A stretch of 17,113 nucleotides of DNA. It comes from Phoronis pallida. Its lineage: Eukaryota > Phoronida > Phoronidae. A program made the translations under genes and the position numbers. Below, in pieces: positions 1-12,100 of this stretch. The stretch's first letter is position 1; each line of letters opens with the position of its first letter. The notes under the pieces are model-generated. The model searched no databases, was not told the origin of the DNA, and was given only the letters and a program-made list of their open reading frames with translations. The stretch lies in contig JAOXYC010206461.1 in the NCBI GenBank assembly GCA_028565715.1, positions 1 to 17,113 of the forward strand. The letters are read 5' to 3'.

Positions 1-145
1 CCCACTGTGAGCCCCACACCATGTCAACCGGGAAGCTACAACCCAGACTTCGGGACGGGGCACCCTCTCAACTGTAAGCTGTGTCCCTCGCGTTATGTGT
101 GTCCCAGAGTTGGCCAGGTCAATTACACGGATATATGTCGTGCAG
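1..145 (+). CDS. Exon 1 (5' partial): cysteine-rich module
   Basis: Codons start at base 1. The exon reads a C-x-P-G-S-Y motif (codon 8 is Cys), then C-K-L-C-P-S-R-Y-V-C with a GTY-to-C spacing typical of the family, a sequon (NYT) and a final C-R-A. It ends TGT CGT GCA G before gtaaat (phase 1). The upstream boundary is not in the window; an AG at bases 9-10 has no pyrimidine tract, so the exon is treated as running in from the left. The following intron (146-505, 360 bases) is AT-rich. Its only notable content is a short GATAG..CTATC palindrome around a CTCF-like word near 372-385. Confidence 0.82.
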
Positions 146-3100
146 GTAAATAACATAGGATGTTGTCCATGGTTATAGAATGTTTTTATTGGATTTTTTT
201 TTCAACTTGAGACGACAAGAAGTCAATTATGAAAGGAAATAAAATATTACAATTTTAGATGAAACCTGATCTAAACGGACAAATTAAAACTGCTTCTCTT
301 GATTTATTTAATATTAAATTTTATTGCATCATTGTACATTTTGTTTTACTTGTCTCCCTTGATTGTACTGCCCGATAGATGGCGCTATCATTGTAATTGT
401 CATATTATTGTTTGTATAGAAACCAATTAAATAATTTCATTTGTGACATGTTTCAATCAATACATAATCAATGTCAAGGTGCAATTTAACCTCCTTTGTC
501 TGCAGGTTACTTCTGTCCTAATGGTACTATAGCTGATGATCAAAACCCTTGTCTGCCTGGCACCTACTCCTGGAGGACTGACTTAGCTACTGCGGACGAA
601 TGTGAGAAATGTCCTGCTGGCAAATACTGCGGCTGGGGCACAGGTCTGTATCACGTCTTTGTCTTCATAAGTTTTTGATTAATAAACCAATAGCATATGC
701 AGGTTTTTCTTGTTAATTTTTTGTAAAACTCCATAAGAAAAGAAAGCTGTCCAAATTATAGCACCACTGTAAGAATGAATCAAACTGATTGAAGATATAC
801 TTAATGATAACGGAAAAATCAGTAAAAACAGAAACTAAAATTCTAAAATTTTAGTTCCTGTTTAACTGATTTTTTCAACGTTTTGTAAACTCCCAGGATG
901 TGTCACAGCTATAATAATATTAATAATGATAATGATAAATGAAGTTGAAAAAAAGTGCTATTCAGAAATGTTACGGTTATTAATCACAATAATTCTTCTA
1001 TTCAGACAACTCCACCGACGCTGGACCTCAGCCCTGTAAACCCGGGTTCTACTGTCCAGAGATGACACCACAGAACAACAAATACCCGTGTCCGTCCGGG
1101 ACTTACTCCACCAGTTCGGACCTAACAGACGCCTCCGAGTGCACCACTTGTCCACAGCAATACTACTGTCTGGGTAAGAGATTTGTTTCTAGCTATAGGC
1201 TTTTTCTGGTTTTAGTGTTTATGACCTAATCTGTTCATCTAGGGTAACTCTAGACAGCGGCTCCAGCCTTAAGAGTTACCCTTAACATACTTTTGAATTT
1301 CAAATTTGACTATAGATATATTATTGTTGTAATAGTTTGTAAGTTGAAGAATATAAAAGTTATTATTAAATCTCTCAAATCTCTGTAAACAAAAATCGTT
1401 TCTCACATGAAGCTCTTGAAATATTTTTTTATTCTAAATAATGAAGTTGAAGAAACAAGTGAAGACGCAAATTCTACATTATTCTCAAACCTAGTTTTGG
1501 TGTAAATGGAAAATGATGGTAACTTTTCCCTCTAAAGTCTGACCTCGTAAATATTTTGAAATGCATGGCTGCGTTAGTAAACATAAGAAATTTGTCTCAG
1601 AATGAAACTCTCTGTTCTTATGGTTACCTTTCAATTGTCTCTGCAATATACAGGTATCTTCTCGTGACTCAATTTTAAACAATATTGGGTGGTTTATTAA
1701 CAAGCTAAGAAATTAATATCAAGTCAACATGTTGTTGAATCTTCTCCACAGGTGGCGGTGACGCAGTGTCTGGTATATGCCAGCGAGGCTACTATTGTCC
1801 GGCCGGTACTAAGTTTGCGGAGCAGTTTGCATGTCCCAATGGAACATATAGTACAACGGAGGGATTATATGAAGAAGCACAGTGCAAACCTTGTATGAGA
1901 GGTAAGGTTCAATTGTGATAACGAAAAAGGGTTAAATACTAAATAGTACCTAATTACTTTTGCCTTGAAAGTACAAGACTCTAACCACTGAGCTGTATAC
2001 TACAGGCACTTCCCGGGACAGCTCACAAATAAGTGAACACATTCTTCAGGTGATCTCATTCCATTGCTTCTATTTTCTAGTGACTTTTCACAGTTATAAG
2101 AATTTTTAGTAACTTTAATAACAGTATCAAGTAGGTACTAGATAAACTTTTCATTTTACTTATTGGAAACTGTTTATTATTATGTCCTATTATCACTAAA
2201 CTTAACGAAACAAAAAGGGGAAATAACATGATACTCGCAAATTCCGAGCACAGGACTAGAATATTGTGAAATTCATGATCTCAATTAAAATTTCAGGACA
2301 TTACTGCGAACATGGATCGAGCGATATTGAGAAGTGTCCACAAGGAACTTACATGCCTTGGGGTGCTTCAAATAGTACGAATGATGCAAGTGTCGTCAGT
2401 GATCATTATATAGCTGGGTCTGGTAAGATTTTGTGATCCATTATGTAACTTATGTATTTATTCCTTTGGTATTTTTTCGATGGAATTGACTTGACTTACA
2501 AAATGTTTGTTTCTAAAGTAGGAATATTGATTAAAGAGTTTTATGCATCAAAATAATTTTGATGATCCTAAAATATGAGAATAGTTTTTCCAAAAATGAC
2601 TGGGTTTGCTGGAAATGTCACCCGTTGTCTAAACTGCATCTATAGATAAAATGTCTCCTCTATGACGTCTTTCACTGCTGACTTCATTGAGAGTGATATA
2701 CACGTAACTCAATCAATTTTGTATCTGTCATAAAGGTATACCTGCCCAAAGAGAGTTTAGCTGTCTCCCCTGTCCCGGAGGATTCTATTGTGAAGAAGCT
2801 ACATATGAACCAGCACAATGTGGACTAGGCTATTATTCAGAGGAGGGCAGGTGGAACTGTACATCTTGTCAAATTGGGTATGTGCTTACCATCAGTATTT
2901 AATAAGTCAGCTATGAGGTGATTAAAACGAGTTGATGAGAAGGACCTGTAGACTTGAAAGAGCAATAAAATGATTTCAACAACTTTAACTCTGGAAAATT
3001 ATAGTTATTTTTTTATATGAACCTTTCTTTATTTTCCTTTTATACACATTTTGTGACAACCCAAATAGTTTAAGAGGTATCTTATTCTTTCAAAATATTT

Positions 3101-6100
3101 TTTATATTCCCATCATTTAACTTATTTTTCTTAAAAATGAGAATTTATTATAACTTCTACAATGCAACTACTTGCAGTGTGTAATAAAAAAAGCCAAACT
3201 TAGATTTGAGTTTGAATATTATCTTTCCAAATTGTAGTTTTCACATAGATTTTCCCATAATTTCCAGTCACTACTGTGATAACGTGACTACATCAGAAGT
3301 TGACATGAAGACTAATAAACGCTGCCCAGCTGGTCTATACTGTGTTGAACTGCTCAAATCTGTCAATGATGCCACAAACTGTAGTGTAGCTAAATACTGC
3401 CCCGAAGGTGAGTTTGAAAAAGGACATCAGATGCCAAATTAAATTTAAACTGGCGACTTCTTTTTCAGAGCTTCAAAAAATTGTTGATGGTTCTGTGAAG
3501 TTGTATGCAGTAATTGCTCTAATGTTATGTCAAAACATGTGCACTCTTCTCTGAAAATGATCACTAATATTCAAAGGGTTATTTTATTACTCAAAAGTTG
3601 GCATTACATTTTCAATTCACAGTACGAGGGTTCTCGTTTTTCACAAATTTCTATTTGCAAATAGCTATTGTGCAGAAGTATACTATTAATACTGCAAATA
3701 AAGTGTTGGAATTTTTGCTGATTCTGATTTTTCAAACTAATTGTACTTTTATGAAGGCCTCTCTTGCAGTATTATTATCACAACTCCTGACAACTGAATT
3801 CAATTATTTCAAATCCATTGAACTTTACATTTTCAGCCACTGTTGAGGAAATCAATTGTCCTGTGGGAACGATCAACCCGGATCGTGGTGGTACGGACGT
3901 ACAGTCCGCATGTAAACCATGTTATGCCGGACATTACTGCGCAGAAGGTGTGTCTGTTGTATCCGGTGACTGTGAGAAAGGTTACTACTGTCCAACTGAT
4001 TTACCCAATAACTATGGAACTGAACCTACATTAATTGGCTCGTCTGGACCGAAACAGGTATGTTTCATTCATTATTTTTCCAAATATTCATCTGAACAAA
4101 TGACATTACCAATCAAAGCAAAACATCATTTTGAACAAGTGACAAGAGAACCATAAATATGCTGTTTTTATGCCCTTATGCAAATGAAATGAATAAGGCC
4201 CAGCGATTTGGTTGTCGTCCACTGCCTAAGCCTCCCAAGAAACCTCTACAAATTATTGTCAAATTTGGTACTACTTGATTTTTAGATGGATAATTTATTA
4301 TTATTTAATTATTATGAATATGGAAAATTGATTTTCTTAAAACTCAAGTCATTTTATTACCAAGGTTGCTTGTCCAGAAGGTACTTACACTAACGTTGTA
4401 GCGACCAAGAACGTGACTGATTGTATAATGTGTCCCGCTGGATACTACTGCCCCTTGGCGACCAATGAACCAATCATATGTGACCGTGGATATTACTGCG
4501 TTAATGGCAGCTCAAAACCAGAGCCTTGTCCCATAGGTCGCTATGGCAACGTTACAGGTAAGTGGTGATTTACTTAAGTGTACTGATATCTATTCATCTG
4601 ATGCGATAATGGTTTAAAGATACTGTCTCAAAATTCAAATCAACTAGAAATTTAGTGTACGAGTCCTTTGATGAATATAATTAACCTGCATCATAGTAAA
4701 AAAATTCAAAAAAATCGGTAAAGGGGTAAATTTTGACCCCAGATCCTCACCAACGAGGAGACCGTATCTTGAACAAAATGTCAACTAAACAAGTGTTCTG
4801 ATGACTGTGTGCATTGTGCAGGGTGTTCTCATACCTTTAGAAAATGTTCTTGTTCTTCCATAATTCATTTAAAAGACTTCAAGGGAGATTTCAAAACTTA
4901 ATGAACATTTTGTTTTGATAAATTCATCAGTAGGCCTATTGACAAAAGCCGAGTTAAGTTTATGTATTTCATAATTTAACTCTGGCTTTCCGCAAATTTT
5001 GAATGTATTGATTTTGATAAGCACTCATTTAAATTTCTTTATCCTTCAGGTCTAGAAGCCATGGTGAATTGCCCACTCTGTGACCCGGGCTACTATTGTG
5101 ATGCCCCGGGTCTGCTAGTACCCCGTGGTGAATGTGATCCCGGATATGTATGTTATAAGGGTGCAACCACATCGGGACCAACAGATGGCACTACTGGAGA
5201 ACTGTGTCCAGCTGGTGGTTATTGTGTTGCAGGTACGGAAATACAATTGTAGAGAAAATCTGTATCAGTAATAGACAGTGTAAAATTGAAATTGAAAAAT
5301 GCAAATGTTTTTTGGATTGTTAATTGTAAACTTGCCAAAACAAATCTAGATATTATGTGTTTATCTCTTGAAAAACTTTACAAAATTCTTTTGTTGAGGT
5401 TTGATGGCACACTAGTCTAATGCTTTGACTAAGAAAGACATATACTTTACTGCATGCAAAATGTTTTTTGTTAAATTAAAATGCTGAAATGATTCAATGT
5501 TTTTTTCCCAAATTTGGTAAGGGTTGATTAAGATGGTTAATGGTAAAGCACTAATAAGAAAAAGTAGACTAATCAATAAGGAAATTAAAATTTCATTTTT
5601 TGCCTTTAAAATCAATGATAAATTATTTTGTGCAGGTTCTTTTGAGCCAAAAGGATGTCCACTTGGTACATATAGTAATGTCACTGGTGCCGTCAACAAC
5701 TATGACTGTTTCGACTGTGATCCTGGTTATTATTGCTCTGAAGTGTCCGGAGGAGCACCAACGGGGCTGTGCTGGGGAGGATACTACTGTGTCGGCGCCG
5801 CCAAGACACCACGACAGAACTGGACAGAAGCAGGTTTGTTTTCTAATGATGATTTGCTTGGGTTTACTTCTTCAACTTGTCAATGTGAATATGTTTTAGA
5901 CACCTAAGAAATCGGAAGAAAATTTGACTGTTTTTCTCAATAACCATTATGATTGAGTCGATATACAGGCATAATCGATCTATGAAATTTATTTGGTGCT
6001 GTAAAATAAATAATATTAAAGCAATGTTTGCATGTTGAATACTTGAAAAATTATTTATTTATAAGTATGAAATAAGAAATATAACGAAGTTAGTTAGCAC

Positions 6101-9100
6101 ATATTTGATCTGTGACAGTACATTCCATATTCTATTGATGTTATGAACTATTCATTCTTCATTGTATCGTATTTCATTGTAACATTTTTCATTGTACCAT
6201 TATCCAGGATATTACTCAACCAATGGGTCTGTTGAGCCAGTCCAGTGTGAAATTGGCTTTTATCAACCTGACAACAGACAGCCATCCTGCCTGCCATGTG
6301 ATAAAGGCTTCTATTGTCCTGAGAAAGCTATGACCACTAAAATAGCCTGCCCGCCGGGGAAATATTGTGGAAATAACAGTTATGTACCAGTAGATTGTCC
6401 ACCAGGGACGTTCTCAAACCAGTAAGTTCTATGTCGGGTTTTACTTAATAAGTTTACTCAAAACTTTTTCTTGAAGCAAGCAAAGCTCTAGTTTGTATCT
6501 TTTTTTTGAAAACCGTTCCTTAGTGACATTTTCACAGAAATTTGTTGTGAAAAAGAATTAATGTATCAAAAGTGAAATTTTTTTCTTTATATTCAAACTC
6601 GTAAATTTTGTTTACTTCAGAACTTCTGCGGACAGTATAGATGATTGCGTACCCTGTCATCCTGGGTTCTACTGCGAAGATCGAGGCATTACTGCACCCA
6701 CGGGGCTATGTAACGAAGGTCACATCTGTTATGGGTCGGCAACGGGTAAAGACCCAGTCTACAACGATGACCCCACAGGAAACAAAACCATCATAACTTA
6801 CGGTGACCTGTGTGCCGCAGGGTTCTATTGTCCTCAAGGAACCGTCGAGATGATACCATGTCCAAAGGGAACTTATAATGGGGATAAAGGACGGGGAAAA
6901 TTGTCAGACTGTATAGCATGCGATTCTGGGAAATATTGTGGAGAGACGAATCTTACTGCAGTTTCAGGTAAATAAAATATAATTGGTGTTGAAAAACTTC
7001 AACTTCTCATGGCATTATCACTCCTGCAAAACTGAATCTCTTAACAAGCTTTTATTAGTATTCTAAAAGGCTAAGTTATTTATTAATTGATTGGCTTGGT
7101 GGAGTCTTGTAAATACTTTTGTCTTGGAAGATGAACCCTCTTATTGCCATGAACCTTCTTATGGCCATAAATTATTTTTTATTTCATTAATGAGTATAAT
7201 ATGATGAAGATTATGATTCATCCAGGTAGATTTATAAATTCTACTTAATATCATTTCATTAATGAGTATTTGCCCTGGTTACATCTATATTAGTTTCAGA
7301 TCGTTCCAGAGTATGGGAATTAGCTTATTTTCACATTTTTATTTGAAATTTCCCCGGAGTATTTAGAATGGTTCTAAATATTTAAAAGTCAAAAAGAAAC
7401 CGTTTGAATAAGGAAATAAATATATTTTCATCTTGAACTTTTGTTTCAGGTGACTGTGATCAGGGGTATTACTGTACGACTGGTGCAATCATCGCTGATC
7501 CAGTAGACAACACTACAGGAGGTATATGCCCATTATACCACTTCTGTGTGGCCGGTACCGATACTCCTCAAACGTGTGCCCAGGGGTATTACGCTAATAA
7601 CACAGGAATGGCAGCCTGCGTACTGTGTCCGGCGGGCTACCACTGTGTCCCGGGAGAGAAACCAAGGATATGCCCACTAGGTCAGTATTGTTTTGGAATT
7701 TTCAAATTTGAATTAATTGAGATTTTAACTGATTAAATCATCTTTTTAAATAATAAAAACCTCTTGTCAAAGGGATTTAAATCAAAATAAGAATATTAAG
7801 TAAATAAAGTATTATCATTTCATGAAAAAGAAAGAGTGTGAGAGAGTGCAACTTTTTCATTAATATTAGAAAAAAGATTATTTCACTCTATATATAAAAT
7901 CTTATATAGTTACTTACTATGATTACTATACTTATTTTATTCTATAAAATTAGAATGATGAATATTATGTTTTCTGTAAAGTGACTGATAAGCCCAATTG
8001 GGTTGGGTACGTGCTTAAATTTTCTAAATCACATATTTGTATCGTAATAGTCACTGATAAATATTACCATACCATACCATACCATAAATCTAAGATGTTT
8101 GCAGTTTCAAGAAACCATAGTTCATGATCTGATATATTTCACGTCATAGGTTCCTACTGTGAAGCCAGTACAGTCAACATCCCGCTGGTCAACCCTAAAC
8201 CCTGTCCTGCTTTACCCCATGTTGCTACGTACGGTGCTCGGGACGGTCTGAAGGCTGCTAGCGAATGCCAGCTCTGCGATGGAGGTGCTTACTGTGCGAC
8301 TGAAGGTAGGGGGCGTTGATATCAGTTTTAGTTACTTAGGTATTTTAACCACAAAATGTCTCTAACATGGGGTCATACCCAAGAAAATTCTGCGACTAGA
8401 ATCTTACAGAACATTCCATTTCATATGATTATTCCTTTGAAATATTCACTTTGGTATGTTTCGACGATCTCTAACCAGCTTAGTTTCTGATATTTCCATG
8501 GTTTGCCAAATTTCATGGATCCAAACAAAAGTTCTTAAAATTGTCAAGCTGGCGTTAATCGATATTTGCATAAAACATGCTTAAAGGCCTATACCATCTT
8601 GAATCACATGGCAGTTTTACAGTAATAATTCCAATCAATTATCTCTTTTTTCCTTCCAAAGTTTAATAATCTTTCATGAACTAAAAACAAATAAATTTAT
8701 TCAACTTTTCTGCAGGTTTGACAGCACCTACTGGTAACACCACCGCGGGTCACTTTGCTGAGTCTGGTTCTAATACGCCCACACCCGCCGAGGATGACAA
8801 CTGGTTTTACGGCCAATGTCCTAAAGGCAACTACTGCCCACTAGGCTCTGTTAGACCTACGCCTTGTCCTGCAGGAACCTATGCGTAAGTATTCAAAGAG
8901 TCATTGATACATTATGGAATAAACATATTTTATTTCATTGTTGCCTTGGACTATGAGATTGGTAAGAGAATTTTAGTCAAAAGTGTTTGTAAAAGAAGAA
9001 TGAGCAAGCACGTGCATTTTACATCTCTCTATTCAGTACTTCGATTGTTTGGTCATTTATTGATTTTGGATATTTGAGTATTTTGTGGTTTGGGAATTGT

Positions 9101-12100
9101 TGAATGTTTTTGCAAATTTTCAAAGGACAGAACCAAATTTGAAGAAATATATTTACTAGTCTATTAAATCTGTTTTGCTTCCCATGCTTTTTTACCAATA
9201 TACACAAGTCATGTAAATGAATAAGTATTAAAATGTATTCATTCTAACAAATATGACATAGAACTACAAATGTTCCCAGTGCATGCTGCCAGTGCATTTG
9301 TGGTTCTGTGTTGCATTGATGATAGATTTTTGAGTTCAAGTATCTCAAGTTTGTTTTATTCATATTCTTGCATTCTATATTAACCTCTCTTATTTTCCCA
9401 TTACAGGGACTCCCGTATGTTGAAAGCCTTGTCAGAGTGCAAGGATTGTGACGTCGGGAAGTACTGCCCGACCAATAACATGACAGCCACGGGCCCTGAC
9501 TGTACACAGGGGTATTACTGTAGTGGAGGGTCTAACACACCAACCCCGGTCAATGAGACGTTTGGCAGTTACTGTCCTACCGGTAAGTCCAGATTTAAGT
9601 ACGCTGTTCTAAAACTATTCCTTATTTTTGTCGCAATGAAAATGACCTAATGAGACTGAAGTCTTTGCGGAGGGCAAAATTAAGAGTAGGCAACCACGTT
9701 TAACATTACCGTTAGTGGAGTGACGTCACCAGAACGAACTGCCATACCAGATTGTTATGGAGTGCGATCAGACCTTTTATTGAGATGGGGCTCTGGTTGT
9801 AGCATTGTTGTTGCATCAGCAATTTTAAAGGTTTGTCTTAGGAGGAAACAATTAGACAAACTGAAAACCTCAACAGCATCATGCATTCCTATTGGATATC
9901 CCCGGAACCTTACTTACAACATTTCAATCTCATCATCACTTTTAAGTAAGGTATTTCTCAAACTGCTTGACCTTTTTCAGGTACAAAATGCCCGACCGGC
10001 TCATCCGAGCCTGTCGCCTGCCCAGCTGGAACCTACCAAAACGAGACAACTCAATATGTCTGCAAGACTTGCCCAGCAGGGTTCTATTGTACCGTCAATA
10101 CATCATGGCCGTTTGCTTGCCCAACTGGTCACTGGTGTCCAGAGAGTACACTGACGGCTGTTGCCAACCCTTGTCCACTAGGAACGTTCAATAATCTCAC
10201 GCAGCAGAATGCCCTGGCTGACTGTCAGCCTTGTCCATCAGGGTTAGTTGAAATAAATTTTATTTTATGTCAAAAATTAGAAATCAATTATATTTAATTA
10301 GTTTGAACAATGAATAGATATAATTAACGCATCACTGCTGTGACGACATTTAATTATATAGGTAAATTTGGAATCTGAAAAAAATTCTAGAATGCAAGCC
10401 TGCCGTGGGTTTGAGTCCCATGATGGGTCAGAATTTTTTTCAGATTCCAAATTTAATTAGTTCAAACTGAATTATTCTGTTGATCAGGTTATTGCTGGAA
10501 TTAAGAGAACTACCGATTTTGATTGCCTTCGGTAATAATTTGATTTGTGTTGACTCAAAATTACTTAAATTATTAGATAAATATTTTATTCAGGAATAAA
10601 CTATAAACAAGTTTCCCTAAGAATTCATTATTTAATGTAACAAAATCTATCTACCTTGAATGAAATATTGATTAATTTCAGTCTTCAAAGTGTTTTCCTG
10701 TGGTATCACATGACTTAATTAAAGTCTAATGCTTTAAAAAACATTTCGTGGTTCAAGTCTACACACATTTTGCTTTCTCATGTTAGTTCTTATCCAATAA
10801 AATTAAATATAAATAATGAAAGATTTTAAATTTTTTTTTACTCATTTATTTTACAGGAAGTACTGTGGCACACTAGGCCTGTCGCTACCCACTGGTGACT
10901 GTGCCCCAGGTTGGTACTGCACCGCTAGCTCTCAGATGGCGATGCCTACCAACGCTGCCCAGGGGGGAAGGTGTGACCCCGGGAACTACTGTCCTGAGGG
11001 AAGTGCTGCTAAGATCCCCTGCACCCCCGGGTATTACTGCGCTGAGCATGGCCTCTCGGAACCCAATGGGACGTGTGATGCCGGATACTACTGTTCAGAA
11101 TCAGCTATACAGTCAACACCTACTGGAGATTCAACTGGTAAATAATACAGCTTGTGTTGTTAAACAGTACAAATTAAAATTAAGTATGCAAAACATCCCC
11201 AGAGAACTTCCCCTCTAAGGGGAAGTCCTTCTTAATGAACAAAAAGAATTATTTTTAAAATTATCCACTTAATAATAGGGAAAATAATTGGGGAAGGCAT
11301 TTTGGAAGAGGTAGTTCCCCTATCCAGAACAGTTGTGTAGTTAACTTCGATTTGTACACAGATTTTAAATTTTCTTTTTCATCTCCTAACGATATCTCAA
11401 GTGCATAAATCATCTTTCTGATAAATTCTCAATTCTTCAAAATATTTTGATGTTTGCCTAATTTGCAAAGGCTTGTTAATTTTGACTTGTCTAATCTACA
11501 TCTTTATCAACTCTACTATCTTTTTTGGTAATATTTATCAAATTTTATTGAATTCTTTCTTATCTTACATGATCACAATTCTTTCATAGGCAGTGTATGT
11601 CCAGCTGGGCAGTACTGTGTAGCAGGAAGTGCCAACGGGACCTATTGTCCCCCTGGTACCTTCCTAAACACCACCGCCGGTCAGAGTGTAGATGACTGTA
11701 TGAACTGCACCGCTGCCTACTACTGTGCTGGATACGGTAACGTCAACCCTACCGGGCAATGTGGTGCCAACTATTACTGTCCAGAAGGAATGGTTGAAGA
11801 ATTCCCAGCGGATTACCCCTGCCCTCAAGGTCAGTAAATTTTTCTGCGAGTCTTAGCGGTAAATAATTTATTATAGTAAAACTTTTTCAACTGAACATAT
11901 TTGGAGTTTTAGTTGCCATAATTAGAATTGCCCATCATTCCTATCTCCAAAGATTTATTTGTCAGCTTACCACAATGGCTTATCGTAATGCAAATATTTA
12001 CAAAATGTTTTTTGATTCTAAAAATATTTTTTATTTTTAACCACTGAGCTACCAAGACCCTAATACTGATAAGTTCCTAGTTTCTCATTACTGACAAATT

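Noticed and set aside
1950-2010. Functional tRNA gene on the minus strand
   Set aside because: Only the D-arm/A box is convincing; no B box or closed acceptor stem was found.
3598-3846. 82-codon hydrophobic open frame in intron 7
   Set aside because: It is AT-rich intron sequence that gives Phe/Leu/Ile by composition. It lies in a different frame from exon 8, and there is no evidence of a gene.
4179-4186. POU octamer ATGCAAAT in intron 8
   Set aside because: A single 8-mer in AT-rich DNA is expected by chance and has no supporting context.
5061-5252. ATG at 5061 as the start of a small cysteine-rich gene
   Set aside because: It is inside exon 10, which has a good acceptor 11 bases upstream and stays in frame with exon 9.
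8066-8085. CRISPR-like or telomere-like array
   Set aside because: It is just four contiguous pentamers with no spacers, a simple microsatellite.
9720-10154. 144-codon open frame on the + strand over intron 17 and exon 18
   Set aside because: It lacks the cysteine motif, is out of frame with the clear exon 18 reading, and crosses the strong acceptor at 9980.
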